This document shows positions 36,581 to 46,977 of a DNA stretch of 64,000 bases, one piece after another. Source of the DNA: Elmis aenea (taxonomy: Eukaryota; Arthropoda; Insecta; Coleoptera; Elmidae); NCBI GenBank assembly GCA_947652605.1, contig OX393582.1, forward strand, positions 8,580,544 to 8,644,543, given 5' to 3'. Numbering within the stretch: position 1 is the first letter of the stretch; the number at the start of each line of letters is the position of its first letter. A program made the translations under genes and the position numbers. The notes below the pieces were generated by a model, which saw only the letters and a list, made by a program, of their open reading frames with translations, was not told the DNA's origin and did not search any database.

Positions 36581-36986
36581 CAGGGGTTTGGAGCGAAGCA
36601 CGGAACAGTGGAGCAATGAGTTTTTGCCCGGAGCAAGAGCGGAGTCCGGAGTAAATAATTTTGATTGCTCCACTGCTCCAGTTTATTATGTACAATTTTT
36701 TTTAACACTTTTTTTTTCTTTTTTTCAACTTTTAAAGTCAATAATTTGTTCGTTCAAACATTTATTTAATTTCACTTCTTTGTTAGGGTCAAATATTGTT
36801 ATTTTCGACCAAATTCCACTTATCCGATAAAATTAAAACTTTGTTTTTAAAAACCTTTTTAATAAAAAAAACTTGTTTTAAAAATGTTAAATATATTGGA
36901 GCATGGAGCAGAGCTGGAACGGAACTGGAGCAGGCATTTTGATGCTGGAACGGAACTGGCACGGAGCAATTAAAAAATTGGACTGC
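36581..36986. mobile_element. GGAGC-rich short element, possibly hAT-derived
   Basis: Both end regions are built of repeated ggagc / gctcc and ggaac blocks. The left begins CAGGGGTTTGGAGCG and the right ends ...ATTGGACTGC. The flanking octamers tttgttac (36573-36580) and tttgtttc (36987-36994) agree at seven of eight bases, compatible with a hAT duplication. The segment is absent from the related copy at 54180-54290, which supports it being an insertion. The ends are too degenerate for a firm assignment. Confidence 0.45.
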
Positions 36987-37134
36987 TTTGTTTCACATAA
37001 TAGATCATATTAATAAAAATAAACCAACAATATTATCAAACACGGAAGTTATTTGTTTTAAAAGACGCTGTAGACAAAGTATGCCACACGCCCGGTTGTG
37101 TAAAAATAAGGGGCGCGCCCGTCAAGGGGTTTAA

Positions 37135-38457
37135 ACCTGAACGTTTGTTTAATTGCTATGTCTAAATCTTATACTTATGTCACAATTTAAAAGTGTTTAT
37201 CAATTTAAAACAATTTTGTGCTGGATTTAGTATCGATCTTGTAGTAGTTTATCTGAGTTAAGATAATAAAAAACTGTCTGTTCATTACCTACTACATAAA
37301 TTTTTAAACGTTATTTTGCGATGAAACCGTTATACATTATTTTGAAAACCCCTAAATCCTTGAAATTAATATTAGAAAAGAAGATTACATAAAAGTGTCG
37401 TACGGTTTAGAAATGCTTAATTTAAAATCGTGCATTTTTACTTTGCGGCTCTCGACCTGAAATACATTTCGTAAAACGCGGATGTCACAGCAATTTTGTA
37501 TAAGACGTTTTCTAGATCACGTACAGTTTTTTTCGCGTCATTGTAATACCTAAACTGTGTTGCTGCAATTATGGAAAGTCCGTTGTTCTTGTATTAGCTC
37601 GTATTTAGATGCGAGAAATAAAGCAAACGTAAGCTTATTTATCTAAATTAGAAAACGACTTCCTTTCCGGGAGGACAACGTGTTGAACTCACACACAACT
37701 ATATTAAGTCATAAATATTAACCGTTGCCTTACTGCGCATAAACAACTTTTCTTCTAATGTATGCGTTAGCATAGGCCTATGGCTTGGTTTCGTGAAGTG
37801 TAATCGATAGTGTTCAGTATAAAACTTACTTGAAAGTGGGTACACTATACTTCCTCTCCTATCAATTAATAAAAGTTTGTTGATATGCCGAGTTTAGACA
37901 GATGAAATGATGCATAATGTTGTAAGAGGTTGTACTTCCATCGTCTTAGTATTTATTACAGCTCATATAGAGTTTCAGGAACATAAAAGCCTGTTGTGAT
38001 CAAATTTATTACTCACATTTCAGTGTATGTATGATTAATTACACAATATATGTGTATCACCAACCAAAATTATTGATTGTAGACTGTTGTAATTACAACT
38101 TTGTGTTTATGCCAAAATGGCACAAATATTTGATGGAATATCTACAACTATACTACAAATTTTAAGACCAAAATCAATTATGACTGCATCATAATGTCCT
38201 GCTCGTTTTTTTAATAAGAAAATTACTGCCATTTAATAATGTATGTGCAGTAGGACACTTGTAATCCCATTAAAAAAGCTTTTAGGTATATTGAAACTTA
38301 AACGAATGGTGAATATTTTTTAGGAACTGTCTGAAAAAAATGAAGAATACTAACAAAAACTTTTTGCAATTGGTAACACAACAGGGAAAAATTTCTTGAA
38401 GAGCAAAATAGTTTACATATTTGATAGGGAGCAATTATGCTTTGCAATTCTAAACAA
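37135..38457. other. No gene or identified element
   Basis: The first 700 bases are of moderate complexity (around 37420-37900) but contain no open frame with recognisable content. The rest is AT-rich. Confidence 0.5.
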
Positions 38458-39170
38458 AATAGATGCATCGAAGATCGCATTTTTATTCCAAGGCAAATCA
38501 GAAATAAGAACTGGAAGAAAAATACAGCTTTGTGTTATTGATTTGAGCAAAGCATATAGTTGAGGTAAAGAGATAATATATAGAAAGTATTGTTATGCGA
38601 AGGAATAAAAAAAAAAGTCAAGTAATATAGGACTAAAACAGGAATTTATTTAAGACTATTGTAATTGAATTTAATCTCGGAATGAACCGTAAAAAATGTA
38701 AACAGCAAGTAAAGTACGACATTATGGAATTCTGGAAAATGAAAGCCTAAAAGTCTCAAGACTGTATTATAATGACGACATGGGGATTCTAGGAGATGAG
38801 TAACTTAAAAGTTAAACAATAGAATCCATATTAAAATTACAAAATTAATGATAGTAAGAAGACTTGATTTAAACTGTTACTTAAACATTGACGTGCAAGA
38901 TATGATTATGTAAAGACGATATTAATGAGACTCTTTGGTACAATGTAAAAATTTTTGAGACAGGAAAGAGACACCAGAAGGTCAAAGCCAAAGTTGTCCA
39001 AAGAGTAGTTCAAACAACGCTGGTATGTGCCTGTGAGTCCTGTACAGTAAATAAAAAGATAAAAACGTGAACGCACAAGTATAGTTGTGGTTCTTAAACA
39101 GCACGCCCATACTAACATCAGAATAATTTTAAGTTGCCCAGAAAATCATTTTTAAAGAATAAAAACAGAC
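38458..39170 (+). mobile_element. Heavily decayed LINE reverse transcriptase
   Basis: Shifting between frames gives blocks in the order of a LINE polyprotein. First comes IEDRIFIPRQIRNKNWKK, then an IDLSKAY motif (the Ala-Tyr-Asp block of domain 3, with Asp lost), then LYYNDDMGILGDE, corresponding to the catalytic YADD box, and later VVQRVVQTTLVCACESCTV and a Leu-Ser-Arg-Lys tail. Every block is separated by stops or shifts, so this is an old copy. The family cannot be assigned. Confidence 0.65.
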
Positions 39171-40509
39171 ACTTTGCCCCTCATATAAAAGTTGTCCATT
39201 TATATTTTTACATGATATAAAACGACTTATATTTGTTGAAACATTGACATGAACAGCAGTTGGCTTAAGATAAACATGTTATCGCTTTTATTAAATGATA
39301 AGATATGCTTAAGAGATACTTTATATCAGTTTTTTTACTTTCGCCATACGTAGTATGAAGAAAATATTGTTTTATTGAACAAAGATATTAAAATGGATAA
39401 GCAGAAGGGCAACCCAGTTCTCCTGTGTTTTGTTTTTTAAAATCACAAGTTTGCAAATTATTTTAAATAAACATGTGCAAAATATGTATGTTAAATATAT
39501 TTTAAAGCAACTGGTTATTAAACATTTGGTTTTACTATAAGTTATGTGTTATTTTTTGTGTATTCTGTAAGAAATAATAGTGTTTTAAATTAAGATGCCG
39601 CCCCAGATAACTAGTGACAGGAACTGACTTTGTCTAGCAGGCGTTTTGCGCTAAATAAGACGTTTCCTCTCAATAAAAACCCATTTCAATGGTGCATAGT
39701 AATTCGCAGCAGTCAGTGTGATTGTGCTCTTTATTAGGCGGCGTCGTAAGTCTTCTTTCTTGGGCTTAACTCCTGCATCTCCTGCAACAATCCCCTTATA
39801 AATTTCATCTCATTTTCAATGTTAAATAAAGCCCTAACCTACGGCAATTTTTATTCGAACCGTCCACGACCGCTAAACGTTTTCACGGACGCTTTGTGTC
39901 GACGCGAGTCCGTCCAATACCGAATCGAAATCAATCGTGCATTTCAGAAAGATGTACTAGCGATGTTCACATGTTGCTGTTGATGCCAAGGCAAAGGTGA
40001 TGCGAATAAAACATAGGACCACCCACGATCCGTCCTCTAATATAAAGTAGTCCGCTGTACTGCAACTGTTTGTTAACATTGTGCAAGTCTTCGATTAATA
40101 CAAATGCTGTTAAGTAAGCCGTTGACGGCGCTCTTTCTCTCTGTCTCTATTTCACAGTTTTTTTTTAAAGAATATTTAATTTTAAAAAGTTTTTGTAACG
40201 TTTGTTAATCCAAAATCGTGCGTTTTTGTTGCGGCTTTCTTAATTTAAAGTAGCTTTCATGAAACACCGATGTCATAGTAAAATTTGCGACATGCACATC
40301 TTGCAATTTTACTTTCAAATTAACAAGTCAATAAAAGTGAATCTTAATATACAAGAAGTGTGTAAAGGCATGCATGTATTTGTAACTAGGTATATCAGAA
40401 TAAATTACTTGAAGTAAATTGAATTGTAAATTAAAAACAAATCTTACATCTCTTGTTGAAACACCCTTCAGTACATTTTCAAAAAAACAGAAATTGTTCA
40501 AGGCAACTA
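39171..40509. other. No gene; higher-complexity patch
   Basis: About 39590-40100 is noticeably less AT-rich than its surroundings and contains no repeats that I can match. It lacks a plausible coding frame. It ends in a pyrimidine-rich tract followed by an AG (about 40127-40156, ctctttctctctgtctct), which resembles a splice acceptor, but no downstream exon could be supported. Confidence 0.4.
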
Positions 40510-40523
40510 TGGGAAAATCTTAT

Positions 40524-40778
40524 TATATTATTTTTTAATCTGATTTATTTTGCTTAGGCCTGTTTTTGCTGCTATGGCTAATCACCGAAGTGAAGAGGAG
40601 GGAACTAGGATTAGGTGAGTAAGGGTAGAGGGTAGGTGGAAGTACTGTCACAGCATTTGCCTATAGTAGGTAGGGGAAACCACCTGAAACCCCTACGATG
40701 ACAGACGGCAGCGGGATTCGAACCCACGCCTCCCGACTTTACTCGCTAGGTTGCATACCAACCAGCCACCGAGCTCGG
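40524..40778 (-). mobile_element. tRNA-derived SINE with 14-bp target duplication
   Basis: The perfect repeat tgggaaaatcttat at 40510-40523 and 40779-40792 bounds the element. On the minus strand the head has an A box-like tggctggttgg and a B box ggttcgaatcc about 35 bases apart, the internal RNA polymerase III promoter of a tRNA. The body contains ggtttcccctacctactata, and the tail (near 40524-40545) is A-rich when read on the minus strand. SINEs of this type depend on a partner LINE for insertion. Length is 255 bp. Confidence 0.85.
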
Positions 40779-41030
40779 TGGGAAAATCTTATGAAATTTG
40801 AATTTTTCACAAGCGAATGAGTAGCCGCGAAAAAAAAATTCAGTTTTTTTAAGTTGGCGTAGAAACGATTAAAGATATTTAAATGTTTTAACGCTAATAT
40901 GGAGCTCAAAATTTAGCCACATTGCCAAATAAAATTGGCTGGGATTTATAAAGGTAGCAAAAAATATCAAATAGGTTAAAAAAAAATGGGCAGTAAAAAA
41001 GAAAATGCAAAGTAATAGTTATTTATGTAC

Positions 41031-41400
41031 CAAGGCAGTAAAGTTCGACTTAGTCGAGGCAAATAATCACGCGGATGATAAAAACAAACTTTACTGCCGA
41101 GGTGCATATTAATTTTTTTCAGAAATCGTCAAAGAAATAGCGAAAAATCAAGCAAATACATAGTTTTACTTCATCTGTCAGATTCTCATTTTCCTGTCAA
41201 ATATGTATTGAACAAAAGCACGCCCGGTTTTACTAAATTCAACCAATGAGCGTAGCGCATTTTACTTTTTTACTGCCTGGGCAGTAAAATAATATTTTGG
41301 ACTGCCTGGGCAGTAAAATAATCTTTTGTACTGCCTGGGCAGTAAAATAGTCTTTTTTACTGCCTAGTTTACTTTTCTAGTGCCTGGGCAGTTAAAATAA
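41031..41400. repeat. Palindromic ggcagtaaa repeat cluster
   Basis: At 41034-41102 a short unit is bounded by ggcagtaaagtt and aactttactgcc. At 41272-41392 the palindrome actgcctgggcagt recurs with a 29-base period (starts 41272, 41301, 41330), followed by two decayed versions at 41359 and 41379. Linkers are aaaataatattttg-like. This could be the subterminal array of a DNA transposon whose ends start GGCAGTAAA, or a local hairpin expansion. It is non-coding. Confidence 0.7.
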
Positions 41401-44370
41401 TTAACACAGCCGCTTTTGGGTACTTATTGAGCTAGTTTAGTGACGATTGCAGAAAAAATATTTTCAGTACAAAAATTACATTCACGGAAGGAAAATATTG
41501 TTTGCAGAGTAAAAACGTTTTTTTTTTCATAGTAAATTAAAATTCTGCTGAGTGTGTGAACAGTAGAAATTATTTTTAACATTATACCTAATAAATAAAC
41601 ACAGTAACTTATCTTATTTGTTTCAAAATGAAAACAATAGTTTCATACCACTCAAAAAAAGAATTGCCTAATCACAAACAAAAGACAATGCAGGATATGA
41701 TTTATTATATAAAGTAACAAAAAAGAATACATGTTTTCGTTGACATAAGGACATTTAATTAATTACAAGGGTTTTTGTATTTAGTTTTGCAGGTTTTTTT
41801 CCTCCAATTGTAGATATTTTAGCTTCAATTGGAGGTTTTACATATTTCCAACGTGCTCCCTAATGTTTACACTGCATTTTTTTCATAAATGCAAGACAAT
41901 AATTGCAATTACCATAAATCCAGTTTTATTCGACATTATTCTTTGGTAATTCTATGGTCCAGGTCGTAGAAGAATTAATTACAAAGACTTCAAAAGTTAT
42001 CCAATCGTTGGATTTCAAATTTTCAGTTAATAGGTACAATATTTTTTCCTCCGGGAATATCGTAATAAGTAACCATTTTGTCTTCTTTATATTATTTTGT
42101 TTTACCCAATTATAAGCAGCGATCCATGTATCTAAATTTATTATTGGACACTTCCATATATTGTTTTAAATTTATTTGCATAAGCTAATGAACATTTCTG
42201 TACCGTTTCCAATGCCAAAATTTTGAATTGATACCGTACTTTATTTTTTTACCGTGAATGAATTTTACTTAATGAGAGAATGAATTTTTTAAATTGCATA
42301 CAATATTTTACTGTGCGAAATTTATTTTTAGGATGAATGTACACTGCCGTTCAACAGTTTAAGACCATCTCACTTTTTCTAGAAAAGTGGTGTTGAACAC
42401 AAAAAATATTGTTCAAATATAAAAGAAATTTTACTACATATATTTTATTAAAAATAAGGGTTTAACTTTACTTTTCTTGGAACACCAAAATGATTTTCAA
42501 CTTTTGACTGGCAGTGTAATTATTAACTGTGAATACCTATTATGTAAATCATTTTTAAAAACTGTTTTTAATTTGTTACCGTGGATTTAATTTTTAGCTA
42601 ATAAAAATTCTAGCATCTAGCTCTTGTAATAGAGGCGATCCCTTCACATTGGAGCTATAGCTATAATTCAGTCAGTATATTTTCTTTTTAAAACATAAGT
42701 TGCTTATCATGTAAGGCATTTAAGGAAATATTACGCGTCATTATAGTCTTATCCTAGGCAAAACCAAAATTATATGGTGATCATAACATCCAGTACAGTT
42801 TTAAATTAATACTTAAAAAATTTGGTTGACGTAACATATATTAACTTTAAAAAATGTAGCAAAAATCGAATTGTAATAGTTTTACAATCATTAAGATTAA
42901 ATAGAAATTTTTTTACACGAAAAAACTTTCAAATAACGACACGAAAACAATGTGTTAACCCAACATTGTGTTGCATAAAATATGCAAGACGTCAAAAAAA
43001 GCGCGTACGCTTTAAACCAATATGTTATTAACAATAGAATCTCGACAAAAAGTTTATTAATTTTTCAAGCGAACGCCGCGGTAGCGACATAACGGTTTCG
43101 TAGTTACAGAGCGTGATCAACTGTTTTCCGTGTCGAATGCGACCATTTAACGTTCATTACAAAAATTTCCTAATCTTCATTTAACAATACCGTTGGGACT
43201 ACACTATGCACCGGCGTATCTATGCCAAGGTAACATCACAGATCAGGAATTTGATGTTTAAGTAACCGATAAATTGAATAGATATTTACAGTTTTATCAA
43301 TAAACGAAGGCGGCCCTGACGGTGCAGCAATTTTAATTCTGTTCTGGAAAATGATCTCATTTCTTTGTGTACGTAGTTTTAGAGACGTAGTTAATACTTT
43401 TGTGGCCTTAGAAGAACATTAAACTGAACCACCTGTAGCAGACTATCGGAAGGCTTTGTGTGTGCCTTTATTTTCGCATTGTTCCGTTATAATTTCGAAA
43501 TACACAAAGTCATAATTCAATTATCCTTCTAGTGGTCTAACGGGTTGGAACGAATCGATAACGCACACCTAGAATCAAAATAAACTAGAATATACACAAA
43601 CGATAGGCCTTGGTTATTAAAATATTGTTTAAATTGCTTTGTGTCTATAACTAAGAATTTTTTATGAAAATGTGTTTAGCATTACTTGCGAAATAGTTTA
43701 AGATAATCTCAGATGATAATAAAACCCTCACGGTCAAAGCTGGAACAATAAAAATATCGAGGACCTACAAGAAACACAAATTAGAACTTTTTGTAACTTT
43801 TTGAGACAGCAGCGAAGAACACAGAGAAGTATAACAACAAGGAAGCAATTTCTGGTACGCTGGGAGTTGTGGTGTGGAGGAAGTCAAAAATACAAAAGTG
43901 CTGTAGAACTAATTTGCATAATATAGCCACCGAAACACGCGCAGACACAAACAGAACTAAACAACAAACAACAAGAACAACCGAGATAAGAACGCTCTGA
44001 TCTGCACTTATCATCCCTTGAGGATAATCAAAGCCAGGAAGACCGCCAAAATGTTAGGCAGAAATTTGGGGTTCACCATCAGTTGAGAGTCAAACCAAAT
44101 ACCTATGCTGTTCATTAAAGGTTAAAAAAAAATAATAACAAATAAATAACAAATAAATAAAATCTAATAAGAACATTACAAAAAAAAAGGATTAACTTAT
44201 GGAACCACCACATTTTGCTTAAGTTCAAACTAGACATAAAGAACTAAAGGGTAATTTTTGGTAAACAATCTTGTGTAATTTGAACATATTATTGACACAA
44301 AAATAAAAGAGAATAAGTAGGACATACATAAGGCAGATAAAATAAAAACAAATTTTTAATTACAAAAGTT
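41401..44370. other. No gene or identified element
   Basis: No supported coding region. The patch 43030-43600 is of moderate complexity and unique-looking. The frame at 43781-44014 (minus, 77 codons, hydrophobic Val/Leu stretch) has no domain and is not called. The tRNA array spacer begins to be recognisable just before 44371. Confidence 0.5.
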
Positions 44371-44443
44371 TGTCAGGTGTCAGGTTCAAACCCACGCCTT
44401 CCTAAACGAAACCAGAACTTAAACCTAGCGCCTTAGACCTGAC
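44371..44443 (-). pseudogene. tRNA-Leu pseudogene (D-arm deleted)
   Basis: The outermost copy of the array. The acceptor, anticodon and T-arm are still recognisable, including a TTTAAGT anticodon loop. The D-arm with the A box (tggccgagcgg) has been deleted, the T-loop region reads ggtttgaacc and the variable arm is altered. It cannot be transcribed or folded normally. Confidence 0.85.
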
Positions 44444-44528
44444 TTGAAAATAACACACTGTTTCAAACTACAAGTATAAATACATTTGCACACCATTGTG
44501 TAATAATTGTTTTAAAATTGTAAAAGTT

Positions 44529-44612
44529 TGTCAGGTGTGGGGTTCGAACCCACGCTCTCTTACGAGAACCAGAACTTAAACCTGGCGCCTTAGACCGCTC
44601 GGCCAACCTGAC
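44529..44612 (-). tRNA. tRNA-Leu(TAA), array copy 1
   Basis: 84 nt, carrying leucine to UUA codons. The 7-bp acceptor stem pairs gtcaggt with acctgac, followed by a discriminator A. The A box is tggccgagcgg, the anticodon stem CCAGG/TCTGG encloses loop TTTAAGT with anticodon TAA, the long variable arm TCTC-GTAA-GAGA is typical of class II tRNAs, and the T-arm GTGGGTTCGAACCCCAC holds the B box. A Pol III terminator (TTTT) lies within five bases downstream on the minus strand. No intron is present. It shares its sequence with copies 2, 3, 6, 7, 9 and 10. Confidence 0.95.
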
Positions 44613-44711
44613 TTAAAAATTATATATCGCTCCGAACCACAAGTATAGATACATTTGCACAACATTGCAAAACATGGTGTAATAATTATTTTTTTTCAAT
44701 TTGCAAAAGTT

Positions 44712-44795
44712 TGTCAGGTGTGGGGTTCGAACCCACGCTCTCTTACGAGAACCAGAACTTAAACCTGGCGCCTTAGACCGCTCGGCCAACCTGAC
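44712..44795 (-). tRNA. tRNA-Leu(TAA), array copy 2
   Basis: Identical in sequence to copy 1, with a TTTT terminator (aaaa at 44706-44709 on the plus strand). It lies 183 bases from copy 1 and begins the exactly 180-base periodic part of the array. Confidence 0.95.
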
Positions 44796-44891
44796 TTAAA
44801 AATTACATATCGTTCCGAACCACAAGTATCGATACATTTTCACAACATTGCAAAGCATGGTGTAATAATTTTTTTTCAATTTGCAAAAGTT

Positions 44892-44975
44892 TGTCAGGTG
44901 TGGGGTTCGAACCCACGCTCTCTTACGAGAACCAGAACTTAAACCTGGCGCCTTAGACCGCTCGGCCAACCTGAC
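44892..44975 (-). tRNA. tRNA-Leu(TAA), array copy 3
   Basis: Identical to copy 1 in the mature part, 180 bases from copy 2. The flanking spacer (cgttccgaaccacaagtatc) is conserved with its neighbours. Confidence 0.95.
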
Positions 44976-45071
44976 TTAAAAATTACATATCGTTCCGAAC
45001 CACAAGTATCGATACATTTGCACAACATTGCAAAACATGGTGTAATATTTTTTTTTCAATTTGCAAAAGTT

Positions 45072-45155
45072 TGTCAGGTGTGGGGTTCGAACCCACGCTC
45101 TCTTACAAGAACCAGAACTTAAACCTGGCGCCTTAGACCGCTCGGCCAACCTGAC
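45072..45155 (-). tRNA. tRNA-Leu(TAA), array copy 4
   Basis: One change from the common sequence, in the variable arm: the loop-closing C-G pair becomes a U-G wobble (TCTT-GTAA-GAGA). Both internal promoter boxes and all main stems are intact, so it should still be functional. Confidence 0.93.
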
Positions 45156-45251
45156 TTAAAAATTATATATCGTTCCGAACCACAAGGATAGATACATTTG
45201 CACAACATTGCAAAACATGGTGAAATATTTTTTTTTCAAAAGGAAAAAGTT

Positions 45252-45335
45252 TGTCAGTTGTGGGGTTCGAACCCACGCTCTCTTACGAGAACCAGAACTT
45301 AAACCTGGCGCCTTAGACCGCTCGGCCAACCTGAC
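45252..45335 (-). tRNA. tRNA-Leu(TAA), array copy 5, acceptor-stem mismatch
   Basis: A single substitution in the 3' strand of the acceptor stem (aactgac instead of acctgac) creates a G-A mismatch at the sixth pair. Promoter boxes are intact and the terminator is TTTTT, so it would be transcribed, but processing or charging may be impaired. Its upstream-of-terminator spacer changes to the aggaaaaagt type shared with copies 6 to 8. Confidence 0.88.
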
Positions 45336-45431
45336 TTAAAAATTACATATCGTTCCGAACCACAAGTATCGATAAATTTGCACAACATTACAAAACATGG
45401 TGTAATAATTTTTTTTCAAAAGGAAAAAGTT

Positions 45432-45515
45432 TGTCAGGTGTGGGGTTCGAACCCACGCTCTCTTACGAGAACCAGAACTTAAACCTGGCGCCTTAGACCG
45501 CTCGGCCAACCTGAC
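45432..45515 (-). tRNA. tRNA-Leu(TAA), array copy 6
   Basis: Same mature sequence as copy 1. The spacer has the aggaaaaagt variant, giving a five-T terminator. Confidence 0.95.
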
Positions 45516-45611
45516 TTAAAAATTTCATATCGTTCCGAACCACAAGAATCGATACATTTGCACAACATTGCAAAACATGGTGTAATAATTTTTTTTCAAA
45601 AGGAAAAAGTT

Positions 45612-45695
45612 TGTCAGGTGTGGGGTTCGAACCCACGCTCTCTTACGAGAACCAGAACTTAAACCTGGCGCCTTAGACCGCTCGGCCAACCTGAC
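45612..45695 (-). tRNA. tRNA-Leu(TAA), array copy 7
   Basis: Same mature sequence as copy 1, 180 bases from copy 6, with the five-T terminator. Confidence 0.95.
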
Positions 45696-45791
45696 TTAAA
45701 AATTATATATCGTTCCGAACCACAAGTATAGATACATTTGCACAACATTGCAAAACATGGTGAAATAATTTTTTTTCAAAAGGAAAAAGTT

Positions 45792-45838
45792 TGTCAGGTG
45801 TGGGGTTCAAACCCACGCTCTCTTACGAGAACCAGAAT
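45792..45838 (-). pseudogene. tRNA-Leu pseudogene, 5' half deleted
   Basis: Only the 3' half (part of the anticodon arm, variable arm, T-arm and 3' acceptor strand) remains, and its B box has a substitution (ggtttgaacc). The deletion runs from the anticodon region into the spacer, which shortens this unit from 180 to 117 bases. It is not expected to function. Confidence 0.92.
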
Positions 45839-45908
45839 AGTATAGTAGATACCTTTGCACAACATTGCAAAACATTGTGTAATATATTTTTTTCAATTGG
45901 CAAAAGTT

Positions 45909-45992
45909 TGTCAGGTGTGGGGTTCGAACCCACGCTCTCTTACGAGAACCAGAACTTAAACCTGGCGCCTTAGACCGCTCGGCCAACCTGAC
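45909..45992 (-). tRNA. tRNA-Leu(TAA), array copy 9
   Basis: Same mature sequence as copy 1, with a TTTT terminator. The flanking spacer has drifted more than in copies 2-7 (attatacattattttgaact). Confidence 0.95.
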
Positions 45993-46087
45993 TTAAAAAT
46001 TATACATTATTTTGAACTACAAGTATATATAAGTTTGCACAACATTGCAAAACATTGTGTAATTGTTTTTTTCAAAGGGAAAAAGTT

Positions 46088-46171
46088 TGTCAGGTGTGGG
46101 GTTCGAACCCACGCTCTCTTACGAGAACCAGAACTTAAACCTGGCGCCTTAGACCGCTCGGCCAACCTGAC
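46088..46171 (-). tRNA. tRNA-Leu(TAA), array copy 10
   Basis: The last complete copy, same mature sequence as copy 1. Immediately 5' on the minus strand the spacer differs (catgaaaac instead of ttaaaaatt). A decayed trace of the next unit (taagtttgtcg) occurs near 46261. Confidence 0.95.
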
Positions 46172-46977
46172 ATGAAAACAAAATATTGTTTAGAACTACA
46201 AGTATAAATACATTTGCACAACATTGCAAAACATTGTGTAATATTATTTTTATAATTGCTTAAGTTTGTCGTTTAGTTTAGATCTATGCATAGTAGAGAA
46301 AACATTGATGGGTAATAAGTACACAGACAACAAATCCGAGAGACTTAAAATATCCAAGACATGGTAAAATAGTCAAGAAAACGCTGGAGATGTTGAAATG
46401 GACATTTTTAAATAAATTCAGGACAACCATATTACAAGGCGTGTTAAAGATGGCATCCCTTGGAGAGAAAAAAAGATCAAGACAACTAAGCCTTGAGCAG
46501 AAAGTTAAGGTGTCCAGATGTCATCATCAGGGAAGAGCTCAAATACCTGTGTTATACATTTAAGTTTATACAGGCAGTAGCCTAAAAAAAAGTGGAAGAA
46601 GGAGGCGAAGGAAGGAAATGAAAATATTGCATTTATTCTTGAAAAACCATTAAAAAGTATCAAAAATTTATATCAGTGTTGCAAGTGGTAACTGTATAAC
46701 AGTCATACTTGTGTGTTATCTATTAACAAACAATCTTATCTTGAACACTGCTAAAATGATCATATCATTTTCCTGTAAACGTATAAAATGAATTTAAACT
46801 AATATTGATAAGACATAATTGTAGATTTTTATTCATTTTATTTAATACATACGTTATAAAAAAGGATTTCTTAGAACACATGGTAAATTTATTTATTTAA
46901 TAAATTGGGTTTTTTGGGTTTCTTTAGGAGAGTCTAAATATTTTTACTAAAACTACTTTTGATTGCACTGTAGATTT
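46172..46977. other. No gene or identified element
   Basis: A purine-rich stretch at 46280-46620 has the look of decayed coding DNA from a retroelement (Lys/Arg-rich in one frame), but I could not match a domain. The remainder is AT-rich. Confidence 0.4.

Larger units (their letters stand above)
34481..37134. mobile_element. piggyBac-like element interrupted by LINE insertions
   Basis: Pieces at 34481-34581, about 35076-35126 and 36500-37134 align in order with the uninterrupted copy at about 54040-54395. Shared blocks are caaaaatcacgtcaaaacca, taatgtaatttgtattatat and tagatcatattaat, and the GC-rich end gcgcgcccg. The right end ...ccgtcaagggg is followed by a t and then TTAA, fitting piggyBac target duplication. 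Into this element went LINE-A (34582-35075), LINE-B (35127-36499) and a GGAGC-rich element (36581-36986). The left terminus is not preserved. Confidence 0.65.

Noticed and set aside
40127..40160. Splice acceptor (pyrimidine tract plus cacag)
   Set aside because: No exon with coding potential follows; homopolymer T-run directly downstream makes an exon unlikely.
45791..45973. 60-codon plus-strand frame across tRNA copies (GVGFEPTLSYEN type)
   Set aside because: This is translation of antisense tRNA-Leu sequence, a known kind of spurious protein.
44371..46171. CRISPR-like regular repeat array
   Set aside because: Regular spacing is explained by complete tRNA genes with cloverleaf structure; spacers are conserved, not unique, and the genome is eukaryotic.
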